Positions 18,394-30,574 are shown, counted from the first letter of the stretch. The stretch: 64,000 nt of DNA from Craurococcus roseus (GCF_039523795.1 NZ_BAAAFZ010000029.1:1-64000), one strand, 5' to 3'. The notes: generated by a model from the letters alone, not told the origin. A program made the numbers and translations.

Positions 18394-20061
18394 ATGCTCC
18401 CGCCCGGCGACAGCTACGACGCCATCCGCGCCGCGTTCCGCTGGCGCGTGCCCGGACGCTACAACATGGGCGTGGACTGCTGCGACAAGTGGGCGGACGG
18501 CAGCGGGCGCCTCGCGCTGCTGCACCGGGGCGAGGACGGCGGGACGGAGCGGATCACCTTCGACGCGCTAAAGTCCCGCACGAACCGGCTGGCGAACACC
18601 CTCCGCGCCCACGGCATCGGCCGCGGCGACCGCGTGGCGGTGCTGCTGCCGCAGGTGCCCGAAACGGCGGTGGCGCACCTCGCCGCTTTCAAACTCGGCG
18701 CCGTCTCCGTGCCGCTGTTCCAACTCTTCGGCGAGCAGGCGTTGGAGTTCCGGTTGCGCGACTGCGGCGCCGCGGCGCTGGTGACGGACGCGACCGGCCT
18801 TTCCAAGCTCTCCGGCATCCGCGCGGGCCTGCCGGACCTGCGCGCGGTGTTCGCGGTGGACGGGGCCGGCGAGGGCGCGCTCGACCTGCCGGCGCTCACC
18901 GGGCGCGCCTCCGACGGTTTCGCGCCGGTGGACACGGCCGCCGACGACCCGGCCGTCATCATCTACACCTCCGGCACCACCGGCAGCCCGAAGGGCGCGC
19001 TGCACGCGCACCGCGTCCTGCTCGGCCACCTGCCGGGCGTGGAGATGCCGCAGGAGCTGTTCCCCAAGCCCGGCGACCTGTTCTGGACGCCGGCCGATTG
19101 GGCCTGGATTGGCGGGCTGTTCGACGTGCTGCTGCCGAGCCTGCACCACGGCGTGCCCGTGTTGGCGCACCGCATGGCGAAGTTCGATCCGGAGTTCGCT
19201 TTCAGGCTCATGGCCGAACACGGCGTCCGCAACGCCTTCCTGCCACCCACCGCGCTCAAGATGCTGCGCGCCGTGTCGGACCCGGCGCGCTTCGGCCAGA
19301 AGCTCCGCTCGGTCGGCAGCGGCGGCGAGACGCTCGGCGCCGAGCTGCTGGACTGGGGCCGCGCCGCCTTCGGCTGCGCCATAAACGAGTTCTACGGCCA
19401 GACCGAGTGCAACCTCGTGGTCTCCAACTGCGCCTCCGTCCTGCCGGTGCGGCCGGGCAGCATGGGCCGCGCCGTGCCGGGCCACGAGGTCGCGGTGGTG
19501 GACGCCGGGGGCCGCCCGCTGCCGCCCGGCGAGCCGGGCACGATCGCCGTGAAGCGGCCCGACCCGGTGGTGTTCCTCGGCTATTGGAACACCCCGGAGG
19601 CCACCGCCGCCAAGTTCGCCGGCGACTGGCTGCTGACCGGCGACCAGGGCGTGCAGGACGGGGACGGCTACTTCCGCTTCGTCGGGCGCGAGGACGACGT
19701 CATCACTTCCGCCGGCTACCGCATCGGCCCCGGCGAGATCGAGGACTGCCTGCTGCGCCACCCCGCCGTGTCCATGGCCGCGGTGGTCGGCGTGCCGGAC
19801 CCGCTCAGGACGGAGCGCGTGGCCGCCGTGGTGGTGCCCGCCGCCGGCGTCGCCCCGGATGACGCGCTGGCGCGCGAGATCCAAGATTTCGTCCGCACCC
19901 GCCTCGCCGCCCACTCCTACCCGCGGGAGGTGCATTTCGCCGAAAGCCTGCCGATGACGGCCACCGGCAAGGTGATGCGCCGCGAGTTGCGCGAGAGCCT
20001 TGGCAGGGCGGCGGCCGGGGGCAATTCTGGGCCGCAGGACCCCGGAACGGGGAGGAGCTGA
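18394..20061 (+). CDS. Acyl-CoA synthetase (acetyl/medium-chain type, ANL superfamily)
   Basis: Second acid:CoA ligase of the operon (555 residues). It has the adenylation P-loop YTSGTTGSPKGALH, the A5 motif FYGQTECN, GDWLLTGDQG and the catalytic lysine region PMTATGKVMRREL near the C-terminus. Overall it resembles short/medium-chain acyl-CoA synthetases (AcsA/PrpE-like). Sitting directly upstream of isovaleryl-CoA dehydrogenase, it could make isovaleryl-CoA from free isovalerate; this is inference from position. Confidence 0.9.
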   Translation: MLPPGDSYDAIRAAFRWRVPGRYNMGVDCCDKWADGSGRLALLHRGEDGGTERITFDALKSRTNRLANTLRAHGIGRGDRVAVLLPQVPETAVAHLAAFKLGAVSVPLFQLFGEQALEFRLRDCGAAALVTDATGLSKLSGIRAGLPDLRAVFAVDGAGEGALDLPALTGRASDGFAPVDTAADDPAVIIYTSGTTGSPKGALHAHRVLLGHLPGVEMPQELFPKPGDLFWTPADWAWIGGLFDVLLPSLHHGVPVLAHRMAKFDPEFAFRLMAEHGVRNAFLPPTALKMLRAVSDPARFGQKLRSVGSGGETLGAELLDWGRAAFGCAINEFYGQTECNLVVSNCASVLPVRPGSMGRAVPGHEVAVVDAGGRPLPPGEPGTIAVKRPDPVVFLGYWNTPEATAAKFAGDWLLTGDQGVQDGDGYFRFVGREDDVITSAGYRIGPGEIEDCLLRHPAVSMAAVVGVPDPLRTERVAAVVVPAAGVAPDDALAREIQDFVRTRLAAHSYPREVHFAESLPMTATGKVMRRELRESLGRAAAGGNSGPQDPGTGRS

Positions 20062-21237
20062 ATGCCCTCGAACAGAGACATACCCGGCCTCGATTTCGGC
20101 CTGGGTGAAGAGATCGACATGCTGCGCGAAACGGTGCGCGGCTTCTCCGACGCCAAGGTCGCGCCGATCGCCGCCGAGATCGACCGCTCCGACGAGTTCC
20201 CCCGCCACCTGTGGCCGGAGATGGGCGCGCTCGGCCTGCACGGCATCACCGTGGAGGAGGAGTGGGGCGGCACCGGCATGGGCTACTTGGCGCACTGCGT
20301 CGCCATGGAGGAGGTGAGCCGCGCCTCCGCCTCCGTCGGCCTGTCCTATGGCGCGCACTCGAACCTCTGCGTCAACCAGATCCGACGCAACGGCACGGAG
20401 GAGCAGAAGCGCCGCTACCTGCCGAAGCTCATCACCGGCGAGCACCTGGGCGCGCTGGCGATGAGCGAGCCGGGCGCGGGCAGCGACGTCGTGTCCATGC
20501 GGCTCCGCGCGGTCAAGCGCGGCGACCGTTACGTGCTGAACGGCACCAAGCTCTGGATCACCAACGCGCACTACGCCGAAACGCTGGTGGTCTACGCCAA
20601 GACCGACCCGGAAGCCGGCCCGCGCGGCATCACGGCCTTCCTGGTCGAGAAGGGCTTCAAGGGCTTCCGCCCGGCGCAGAAGCTCGACAAGCTCGGGATG
20701 CGCGGCTCCCCCACGAGCGAGCTGGTGTTCGAGGACTGCGAGGTGCCGGCGGAGAACGTGCTCGGCAAGGCGGGCGAGGGCGTGCGCGTCCTCATGTCCG
20801 GCCTGGACTACGAGCGCGCCGTGCTGGCGGCGGGGCCGATCGGCATCATGCAGGCGGCGCTGGACGCCGTGGTGCCCTACGTCCACGAGCGCAAGCAGTT
20901 CGGCCAGCCGATCGGCGAGTTCCAGCTCATCCAGGGCAAGCTGGCCGACATGTACACCGCCACCAACGCCTGCCGCGCCTACGTCTACGCGGTGGCGCGC
21001 GCGTGCGACGAGGGGCGGACCTCGCGCAAGGACGCGGCCGGCGCCATCCTCTACGCGGCCGAGGCGGCGACGAAGATCGCGCTCGACGCCATCCAGATCC
21101 TCGGCGGCAACGGCTACATCAACGAGTACCCGACCGGGCGGCTGTTGCGCGACGCCAAGCTCTATGAAATCGGCGCCGGCACCAGCGAGATCAGGCGCAT
21201 GCTGATCGGCCGCGAGCTGTTCAAGGAAACGGCGTGA
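20062..21237 (+). CDS. ivd: Isovaleryl-CoA dehydrogenase
   Basis: FAD-dependent oxidation of isovaleryl-CoA to 3-methylcrotonyl-CoA in leucine breakdown. The 391-residue protein aligns throughout with human IVD. The catalytic base lies in the IVD-specific place, Glu251 in GLDYERAVLA, not near the C-terminus as in most acyl-CoA dehydrogenases. FAD/substrate motifs AMSEPGAGSDV, WITNAHYAE and QILGGNGY are present. Its ATG follows the ligase stop directly. Confidence 0.95.
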   Translation: MPSNRDIPGLDFGLGEEIDMLRETVRGFSDAKVAPIAAEIDRSDEFPRHLWPEMGALGLHGITVEEEWGGTGMGYLAHCVAMEEVSRASASVGLSYGAHSNLCVNQIRRNGTEEQKRRYLPKLITGEHLGALAMSEPGAGSDVVSMRLRAVKRGDRYVLNGTKLWITNAHYAETLVVYAKTDPEAGPRGITAFLVEKGFKGFRPAQKLDKLGMRGSPTSELVFEDCEVPAENVLGKAGEGVRVLMSGLDYERAVLAAGPIGIMQAALDAVVPYVHERKQFGQPIGEFQLIQGKLADMYTATNACRAYVYAVARACDEGRTSRKDAAGAILYAAEAATKIALDAIQILGGNGYINEYPTGRLLRDAKLYEIGAGTSEIRRMLIGRELFKETA

Positions 21238-22841
21238 CCGTTCTGGCCTCATCGGCGGACACGCGCTCCGCCGAATTCCGCTCCAACGCGGAGCGGATGC
21301 GCGCCCTCTTGGACCAGCTCTCCGAGCGCACGGCGGAGGCGGCGCGCGGCGGCCCGGAGAACGCGCGGGAGCGCCACCTCGGGCGCGGCAAGCTCTTGCC
21401 TCGGACGCGGGTGGAGCGCCTGCTCGACACCGGCTCGCCCTTCCTCGAACTCTCGCCGCTCGCCGGCTACGGCCTGCACGACGGTGACGTGCCGGGGGGC
21501 GGCATCATCACCGGCGTCGGCCGCGTCTCCGGGCGCGAGTGCGTGGTCGTGGCGAACGACGCCACGGTGAAGGGCGGCACATACTTCCCGATCACGGTGA
21601 AGAAGCACCTCCGGGCGCAGGAAGTGGCGCAGCAGAACCGGCTGCCCTGCATCTATTTGGTGGACAGCGGCGGCGCCAACCTGCCGAACCAGGACGAGAT
21701 ATTCCCGGACCGCGACCACTTCGGCCGCATCTTCTTCAACCAGGCCAACATGTCGGCGCTCGGCATCCCGCAGGTCGCGGTGGTGATGGGGAGTTGCACC
21801 GCCGGCGGCGCCTACGTGCCCGCCATGTGCGACGAGGCGGTGATCGTGCGCGAGCAGGGCACCATCTTCCTCGCCGGCCCGCCCTTGGTGAAGGCCGCGA
21901 CCGGCGAAGTGGTCTCGGCCGAGGACCTCGGCGGCGCCGATGTCCACACACGCCTCTCCGGCGTCGCGGACCACTTCGCGATGGACGACATGCACGCCCT
22001 CGGCCTCGCGCGGCGGATCGTCGGCAACCTTGGCGTCCGGCGCGGCGCGCGGATCGATCTCGCGGAGCCGGAGCCGCCGCTGCACGACCCAGCCGAACTG
22101 CACGGCCTCATCCCCGGCGACGTGCGCCAGCCCTACGATGTGCGGGAGGTGATCGCGCGGATCGTGGACGGCTCGCGCCTGGACGAGTTCAAGGCGCGCT
22201 ACGGCCCGACGCTCGTCTGCGGCTTCGCGCGCATCTGGGGCCAGCCTGTCGGCATCCTCGCCAACAACGGCATCCTCTTCTCCGAATCCGCGCAGAAGGG
22301 CGCCCACTTCGTGGAGCTGTGCAGCCAGCGTGGCATCCCGCTGGTGTTCCTCCAGAACATCGCCGGCTTCATGGTGGGACGGAAATACGAGGCGGGCGGC
22401 ATCGCCAAGGACGGCGCCAAGCTCGTCACCGCCGTCGCCACCACCGCGGTGCCCAAGTTCACCGTCATTATCGGCGGCTCGTTCGGCGCCGGCAACTACG
22501 GCATGTGCGGCCGCGCCTACTCGCCGCGCTTCTTGTTCACTTGGCCGAACAGCCGCATCTCGGTGATGGGCGGCGAGCAGGCGGCGAGCGTCCTCGCCAC
22601 CGTGCGCCGCGACAACATGGAGGCGCGCGGCGGCGCCTGGAGCGCGGAGGAGGAGGAAGCCTTCAAGGCGCCCATCCGCGAACAGTACGAGACGCAGGGC
22701 GACCCTTACTACGCCACCGCGCGGCTCTGGGACGACGGCATCATCGATCCTGCGGACACGCGCGACGTGCTGGGCCTTTCCATCGTGGCTTCGCTGAACG
22801 CGCCTATAGGGCGGACGCGCTTCGGCGTGTTCCGGATGTAG
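21234..22841 (+). CDS. mccB: Methylcrotonyl-CoA carboxylase beta subunit (carboxyltransferase)
   Basis: Transfers carboxyl from carboxybiotin to 3-methylcrotonyl-CoA. The 535-residue length and the motifs GGTYFPITVKKHLRAQE, VDSGGANLPNQDEIFPDR and LGGADVHTRLSGVADHFA are those of MCC beta rather than propionyl-CoA carboxylase beta. The GTG start overlaps the ivd stop (GTGA), implying translational coupling. Partner of the alpha subunit just downstream. Confidence 0.95.
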   Translation: MTVLASSADTRSAEFRSNAERMRALLDQLSERTAEAARGGPENARERHLGRGKLLPRTRVERLLDTGSPFLELSPLAGYGLHDGDVPGGGIITGVGRVSGRECVVVANDATVKGGTYFPITVKKHLRAQEVAQQNRLPCIYLVDSGGANLPNQDEIFPDRDHFGRIFFNQANMSALGIPQVAVVMGSCTAGGAYVPAMCDEAVIVREQGTIFLAGPPLVKAATGEVVSAEDLGGADVHTRLSGVADHFAMDDMHALGLARRIVGNLGVRRGARIDLAEPEPPLHDPAELHGLIPGDVRQPYDVREVIARIVDGSRLDEFKARYGPTLVCGFARIWGQPVGILANNGILFSESAQKGAHFVELCSQRGIPLVFLQNIAGFMVGRKYEAGGIAKDGAKLVTAVATTAVPKFTVIIGGSFGAGNYGMCGRAYSPRFLFTWPNSRISVMGGEQAASVLATVRRDNMEARGGAWSAEEEEAFKAPIREQYETQGDPYYATARLWDDGIIDPADTRDVLGLSIVASLNAPIGRTRFGVFRM

Positions 22842-22846
22842 CGCCC

Positions 22847-24830
<1,984 letters not shown>

Positions 24831-24856
<26 letters not shown>

Positions 24857-25298
24857 CCCGCAAGGGGTTTTGCAGCACCAGGCCGGCGGCGCGGAGCGCG
24901 GCGCCGAGGTGGATCGCGGCCGGCATCGCGGCATGGGCGCCGCCCGGGGGCAGCCAGCGCAGGAACAGCGCCAGGCCCTCGCGCCGGGCGCCGCGCTGGG
25001 TGAGGGCGCAGCCCATCAGCAAGGCCGCCTCGTCCTCCGTCACCCGCTGGCAGAGGGGGCAGCCGAAGGCCACCGGCTTCAAGGTGGCGGTTTGGCGCAG
25101 CAGCGTGTCGTAAGGGTCGACGGCGGCGGCGGCGTCCTCGGCGAGGAAGGGCGGACGCAGCGCCAGCCAAGCCGAGCGGCCGTCGCGCAGCGCCGCGCCC
25201 CACAGGCGGCAACCCTCCAGCAGCAGGCGCTCCGGCTCGGGCAGGTCGTCCGCCGGCTCCTGGGTCCAGGGCCAAGCGGGAAGGCCGCGTGTCGCCAT
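24831..25298 (-). CDS. Hypothetical protein with CPLC motif
   Basis: I do not recognise this 155-residue product. It is alanine- and leucine-rich without membrane segments and contains a CPLCQ pair near residue 75 and a second Cys in LLMGCALTQRG, a pattern that could bind a metal or be structural. The frame remains open far upstream because of GC content, but the ATG at 25298 is the last start before the only protein-like stretch and is preceded by GGGAGCGA. It lies between dnaE2 and mccA, on the same strand as the mutasome genes but downstream of them by about 70 bases. Confidence 0.55.
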
Positions 25299-25369
25299 GA
25301 GTCGCTCCCTGTGGTGTCCTCCGCGATGCCTATGGCAAATGCGAATGGTTCGCAATATCGAATGGGCCG

Positions 25370-28300
25370 TCAGCGGAAGTCGCGGCTGCGCGGCAGGCGC
25401 GCGCGGGGGCCGCCGCGCCCGTCCGGCTTCTCCACCTCGTCGGCGCGGGCGAGGGCCCGGCGCCACGGCTCCTTCGCGTCCGGGCGGTCGAGCGCCGCGA
25501 GGCCGGACAGCAGCTCCGAGCGGTCGAGCAGGCGTTGCACGATGAGGTGGACGATCGGCACCTCCGCTTCCGTTCGCTCCACGCGGCCCTCCGCCACCAC
25601 CAGCCGCGCCGACACCACGGCCGCGCGGAAGCGCCGCACCAAGTCGGCGTAGACCACGAGGTTGGCGGTGCCCCACTCGTCCTCCACGGTGAAGAACACC
25701 ACGCCCTTGGCGCTGCCGGGGCGCTGGCGCACCAGCACCAAGCCGGGCAGGCGCAGCCGGGCGCCGCGGCGGGCCGCGGCGAGGGCGCGCGTGTCGGCCA
25801 AGCCTTCCGCGTCCAATCTCGGCCGGAGCAGCGCCAGCGGGTGGTGGCGCAGGGTGAGGGCCGTGCCGGCGTAGTCGAGCACCGTCTGTTCGCCCGCGGT
25901 GGCCGCCGGCAGCGAGGCGGCCGGCTCGTGGACGGCGGCGGCAGGCAGCGCGGTCGGCGGCTCGACCGCGGTGGCCTCCCACAGCGCGGCGCGGCGGTCG
26001 AGGCCGAGGCCGCGGAAAGCGTCCGCGCCGGCGAGCCGCTCCAGCGCGGCGCGGTCGAGCCCCGCCGCGCGGGCTAGGCGCTCCAGAGCGCCCGCGCCCC
26101 CCGCGCGCCCAGGCGCGACGGAATTGAGTGCGGCGGGACGGGCCGGGGGCGCCGAGGCTCCCGCATCGTTCGGCCGATCGAGCGCGGCAGGATCGAACCC
26201 GGCGGGGCGGGCCGGCGGCGCCGGGGCTCCCGCACTGTCCGCTCCATCCGGCCCGGCGAGGCGGTCGGGTCCGGCGGAACGGGCCGGGCACGCCACGACC
26301 CTCGGACCGTCCCCCCGCTCCGGTGCGGCGCATTCGGGCGCGGCGGGGCGAGGCGGGCGTGTCGGTGTCCACTCGCTTCCCGCCCGATCCGGCGCGTGCG
26401 ACGGGCTCCATGCCGGTCGCGTCCCGACCAGCCGCTCCGCCGTTTCCTTCGACAACCCCTGCACCATCCGCAAGCCGAGGCGCAGCGCCAAGCCGCCCTC
26501 GCTTTCCGCGTCCGGCTCCAGCGTGCAATCCCACTCACTGCGCAGCACGTCCACCGGCCGGACCCGCACCCGATGCTCTTGCGCGTCGCGGACGAGCTGC
26601 GCGGGGGCGTAGAAGCCCATCGGTTGGCTGTTCAGCAACGCGGCGGCGAAGGCGGCCGGGTGGTGGCGCTTGATCCAGGCGGAGACGTAGACGAGCTGCG
26701 CGAAGGAGGCGGCGTGGCTTTCCGGGAAGCCGTAGGTGCCGAAGCCCTCGATCTGGCTGAAGCAGCGCTCGGCGAACTCCTGCGCGTAGCCGTTGCGCGC
26801 CATGCCGGCGACGAATTCCTCGCGGAAGCCCTGGACGGTGCCGACGTGGCGGAAGGTCGCCATGGCGCGGCGGAGTTGGTCGGCGCGCTCCGGCGGGAAG
26901 CCGGCGCCGACTATGGCTATCTGCATCGCCTGCTCCTGGAAGAGCGGCACGCCGAGGGTCTTCTCCAGCACGCCCTTCAGGGCTTCGGAGGGGTAGGTGG
27001 GCTTTTCCTCGCCGTTCTTCCGACGGAGATACGGGTGCACCATGTCGCCCTGGATCGGGCCGGGGCGGACGATCGCCACCTCGATGACGAGGTCGTAGAA
27101 CTTCTCGGGGCGCAGGCGCGGCAGCATGTTCATCTGCGCCCGGCTCTCCACCTGGAACACGCCGACGCTGTCGGCGCGGCGGAGCATGGCGTAGGTCTCG
27201 GGGTCGTCCTGCGGCACCGTGGGCAGCGTCAGCGCCGGGCCGCCGTGCGCCTCGATGAGGGCGAAGGCGCGGCGCACGCAGGTGAGCATCCCGAGGCCCA
27301 GCACGTCCACCTTCAGGATGCGGAGCGCCTCGATGTCGTCCTTGTCCCACTCGATGGTGTGGCGGCCTTCCATCGCTGCGCGGGTGACGACCGCGAGTTC
27401 CGTCAAGGGGCCGCGGGTGATGACGAAGCCGCCGACATGGGTGGAGAGGTGGCGGGGGAAGCCGACCAGTTCCTCCGCCAGTTCGCAGGCCATGCGGAGG
27501 CGCCCGTCGCGGGCCGGGTCCAGGCCGCGTTCCGCCGCCGCTTCGGCCAAGGTCGCCCGGCCGATGCCCCAGGTCGCCTTGGCCAGCCCGGCGGTGACGT
27601 CCTCCGAAAGGCCCAAGGCTTTGCCCACCTCGCGGATCGCGCTGCGGTCGCGGTAGCGGATCACGGTGGCGGCGATGGCGGCGCGGTGGCGGCCGTAGCG
27701 CCCGTATATGTGCTGGATCACCTCCTCGCGCCGCTCGTGCTCGAAGTCCACGTCGATGTCGGGCGGCTCGTCGCGCTCGGCGGAAATGAAGCGCTCGAAC
27801 AGCAGGTCGTGCTTGTCCGGCGCGACGGAGGTGATGCCGAGCGCGTAGCACAGCGCCGAGTTCGCCGCCGAGCCGCGGCCTTGGCAGAGGATGCCCTTCG
27901 ACACCGCGAAGCGGACGATCTCGTGGACCGTCAGGAAGTAGGGCGCGTAGCCGAGCCGCTCGATCAGGCGCAGTTCGTGGGCGATCTGCTCCTTGACCTT
28001 GGGCGGCGTGCCGTCCGGCCAGTGCCTCCGCATGGCCTCGGCGGCGCGGCGCTCCAGCGTCTCTTGCGGCGACAGCCTTTCGTCCAGGATCTCTTCCGGG
28101 TACTCGTAGGAGAGGTCGCGCATGGAGAAGCGGCAGGCTTCCGCCACGCGCATCGTCGCGTCCACCGCCCCCTCGTGCCCGGCGAAGAGGCGGCGCACCT
28201 CGGCTTCTGGCTTGAGGTGCGCCTCGGCGTTCGGCGCGGCGGCAAAACCCAGCGCGTCCACGGTGGTGCGGAGGCGGATGGCCGCCAGCACGTCGGCCAA

Positions 28301-28897
28301 GCGGCGCCGGTCCGGCGCGTGGAAGCGCACGCCGCCCGCTGCGAGCATCGGGGCGCCGGCCGCGCCCGCCATCGCCGCCAGCAGATCCAGCCGCGCGCGG
28401 TCGTTGGCGCGGAAGCGGTGGTCGGCGGCGCAGAACAGGGGCAGGGCGAGGCGGTGGCGCAGCGCGGCGGCGTCGCGCGCCAAGCGGGCGGCGAACCCGG
28501 CGTCCGGCGCTTCGGGCGGCGACAGCGCCATCACCAGCCCGTCCGTGTGTTCGATGAGGTCGTCGCGGGTGATGCGGCACTCGCCTTTGGGCGCCTCCAT
28601 CCGGCCCTTGGAGAGCAGCCGCGCGAGCCTGCCGTAAGCCGCGCGGTCGGTGGGCCAGGCGAGGTACTCGCCGCCGTCGGGCAAGCGGACCCTTGCGCCG
28701 GGTACGAAGCGGAGCTTCGCCTGCTCCGCCGCGACGTGTCCGCGCACCAGCCCGGCGAAGGAGTTGCGGTCGGTGATGCCGATCGCCGCGTGGCCCAGCG
28801 CCGCCGCCCGTTCCACCAGCTCGTGCGGATGCGAGGCGCCTTCGAGGAAGGTGAAGTTGGAAAGGGCGCCGAGTTCGGCGTAACCGGGCGCGGTCAC
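25370..28897 (-). CDS. dnaE2: Error-prone DNA polymerase DnaE2
   Basis: SOS-induced C-family polymerase that performs mutagenic translesion synthesis with ImuA and ImuB. The 1175-residue product has an N-terminal PHP domain (YAELGALSNFTFLEGASHP), the polymerase core with catalytic aspartates Asp380, Asp382 and Asp384 in PPDIDVDFEH, a helix-hairpin-helix region and an OB-like C-terminus. The GTG at 28897 overlaps the imuB stop (GTGA). It is longer than usual because about 105 residues rich in Pro/Ala/Arg (about residues 825-934) replace the short linker before LARAAGLDRAALERLAG; see the repeat entry. Confidence 0.94.
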   Translation of the reverse strand: MTAPGYAELGALSNFTFLEGASHPHELVERAAALGHAAIGITDRNSFAGLVRGHVAAEQAKLRFVPGARVRLPDGGEYLAWPTDRAAYGRLARLLSKGRMEAPKGECRITRDDLIEHTDGLVMALSPPEAPDAGFAARLARDAAALRHRLALPLFCAADHRFRANDRARLDLLAAMAGAAGAPMLAAGGVRFHAPDRRRLADVLAAIRLRTTVDALGFAAAPNAEAHLKPEAEVRRLFAGHEGAVDATMRVAEACRFSMRDLSYEYPEEILDERLSPQETLERRAAEAMRRHWPDGTPPKVKEQIAHELRLIERLGYAPYFLTVHEIVRFAVSKGILCQGRGSAANSALCYALGITSVAPDKHDLLFERFISAERDEPPDIDVDFEHERREEVIQHIYGRYGRHRAAIAATVIRYRDRSAIREVGKALGLSEDVTAGLAKATWGIGRATLAEAAAERGLDPARDGRLRMACELAEELVGFPRHLSTHVGGFVITRGPLTELAVVTRAAMEGRHTIEWDKDDIEALRILKVDVLGLGMLTCVRRAFALIEAHGGPALTLPTVPQDDPETYAMLRRADSVGVFQVESRAQMNMLPRLRPEKFYDLVIEVAIVRPGPIQGDMVHPYLRRKNGEEKPTYPSEALKGVLEKTLGVPLFQEQAMQIAIVGAGFPPERADQLRRAMATFRHVGTVQGFREEFVAGMARNGYAQEFAERCFSQIEGFGTYGFPESHAASFAQLVYVSAWIKRHHPAAFAAALLNSQPMGFYAPAQLVRDAQEHRVRVRPVDVLRSEWDCTLEPDAESEGGLALRLGLRMVQGLSKETAERLVGTRPAWSPSHAPDRAGSEWTPTRPPRPAAPECAAPERGDGPRVVACPARSAGPDRLAGPDGADSAGAPAPPARPAGFDPAALDRPNDAGASAPPARPAALNSVAPGRAGGAGALERLARAAGLDRAALERLAGADAFRGLGLDRRAALWEATAVEPPTALPAAAVHEPAASLPAATAGEQTVLDYAGTALTLRHHPLALLRPRLDAEGLADTRALAAARRGARLRLPGLVLVRQRPGSAKGVVFFTVEDEWGTANLVVYADLVRRFRAAVVSARLVVAEGRVERTEAEVPIVHLIVQRLLDRSELLSGLAALDRPDAKEPWRRALARADEVEKPDGRGGPRARLPRSRDFR
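26082..26425 (-). repeat. In-frame 69-bp repeat expansion inside dnaE2
   Basis: Within dnaE2 a segment recurs with a 69-base (23-residue) period. For example the 15-mer GCCGRGGCTCCCGCA starts at 26151 and again at 26220 on the plus strand. The encoded units RPAGFDPAALDRPNDAGAS and RPAALNSVAPGRAGGAGAL resemble the native downstream helix-hairpin-helix stretch RAAGLDRAALERLAGADAF, so the insertion looks like a diverged tandem duplication of the gene's own sequence. More degenerate material continues to about 26425. Confidence 0.6.
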
Positions 28898-30536
28898 TCG
28901 AACCGCCCGTGCAGCCACCAGCCGGTCGTCCCGTCCGCGAGCACGGGGCCGGAGCGGCACACCCAGAGCCGCGCGCCGCCGGCGACCTCCACCCGGTAGT
29001 AGTCGCGGAAGCGCCGGTCCGGGCGGTCCCGCCACCACTCCGGTTCCAGCCGCTCCGGCCCTTCGGCGCGCAGCACGCGCCATGAGGCCTGGCTCATCCG
29101 CAGCAGGACTGGCGGGCCGTCCGGCAGCATGGCCATCGCTTGCAATGCGAGCGGCCGTCGCAGCAGGCGGAGGGGACGGCGCGCGGCGCCCCAGCCGTGC
29201 GGCAGCGCCACGGGGTCGAAGGCCCCGACCCGCGCCACCGCGCGCTCCGGCCAATGGCTGGCGCGCGGCGCCAATCGCCAAACCGCCAAGCGCTGGGAAA
29301 GGCGGTCCAGCAACTGCGCCAGGGCCCACGGGGTTTCCGCGCGGGCGCCGCCGCGCCGGCCGCCGGGCAGCGCGGCTTGGGCCGCCGCCACCGCTTCGGT
29401 CGCCAGCGCTTCCAGCGCTAAGCGTTCGAAGCCGAAGCCTGGGGAAAGGCGCTCCAGCTTCTCGCGGAAGAGCCGGGCGAAGTGCGCGGCATCGCGCGAA
29501 GGCAGGCCGGTGCCGACCGCCACCGCTTGCACGTTTCCGTCCACGCGGAAGGCCAGCAACGCCAAGCGCCTCGCGCCGCGGCCTGCCTTCTCCAACTCCG
29601 CGCAAACTTCCGGCAGCAAGCGGTCGAGCGTGGCGTCTATGGCCTCGCGCGTCACGATCGGCTCCAGGAAATCCCGCGCCGCCGCGAAGTCGGGCGGCGG
29701 GCGGAGCGGGCGGAGCGGCCGCGGGCGCTCGCCGGTCGCCGCGTCCAAGGTGTCCGTCAGCGCCGCGCCGAAGCGCCGCGCCAGCGGTGCGCGCGGCTGT
29801 TGCAGCACGGCTCCGACGCAACGCAGGCCGAAGCGGTGCAGCGTGGCGATCGTGGACTGCGGCAGGCGCAGCGACGCCAGCGGCAGCGGGGCGNNNNNNN
29901 NNNNNNNNNNNNNNNNNNNNNNNNNNNNNNNNNNNNNNNNNNNNNNNNNNNNNNNNNNNNNNNNNNNNNNNNNNNNNNNNNNNNNNNNNCCCGCGCCAGC
30001 GCCGCCGCGGTGTCCGGCGTGCCGGCGACCGTGGCCCGGACCGTCACCCCGGCGCGGGCGAAACGCGCCGCCACCGCGTCGAGCAGCGCCGCCTCGCCGC
30101 CGCGCAGGTGCGCCGCACCGGTGACGTCGAGCAGCAACCCGTCCGGCGGGTCCACCGCCGGCAGCGGCGTGACGCAGAGCGCCCAGAGCGCGAGGCGCCC
30201 GAGCCACGCCGCGTCCGCCTCCGGCTCGGCGGGGCGCAGCGCCACGTCCGGTAGGATCGCCTGCGCGTCCGCCAAGGCCTGTCCAGGCCGCAGTCCGGCC
30301 TCGAACGCCGCCGGGTCCACCGCCGCCAGCACCCGCTTGCTGCCCTCCGTCGTCCAGACCGCGAGCGGGCCAGGGAGGCGCAGGCGCTCGGTCGGCAACC
30401 AGGGCAGGTGCAGCGCCAGGACGCGGCGGCGGGCGGCGTGGGGCGTCGGCGTCGGCAGCGCGAGTTGCGCCGCCGCCGGCGCCGGCCTCGGCTCGACGCC
30501 GCCGAGCGCGGGGGGGCGGCAGCAGCGCCGCCTCAT
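28894..30536 (-). CDS. imuB: ImuB, inactive Y-family polymerase-like protein (interrupted by assembly gap)
   Basis: Adapter subunit of the DnaE2 mutasome that links the polymerase to the sliding clamp. The N-terminal part (30536 back to 29990) has RRRVLALHLPWLPTERL, where true Y-family enzymes have catalytic acids, as expected for ImuB. The C-terminal part (29893 to 28894) has the little-finger and tail domains (LDRLLPEVCAELEKAG; FRDYYRVEV). A run of 96 N splits the gene, and the two halves are in different frames, so the gap length is not exact. The ATG at 30536 gives an N-terminal tail of about 35 residues before conserved sequence. The stop overlaps the dnaE2 start. Confidence 0.88.
29894..29989. 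other. Assembly gap (96 N)
   Basis: Ninety-six undetermined bases inside imuB. The reading frame before and after differs although 96 is divisible by three, so the true gap is not a multiple of three or the flanks contain an error. Confidence 0.99.
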
Positions 30537-30574
30537 CGGTGCGGCGTCCGGCAGCGAAGCCGACGCGGCGGCGG

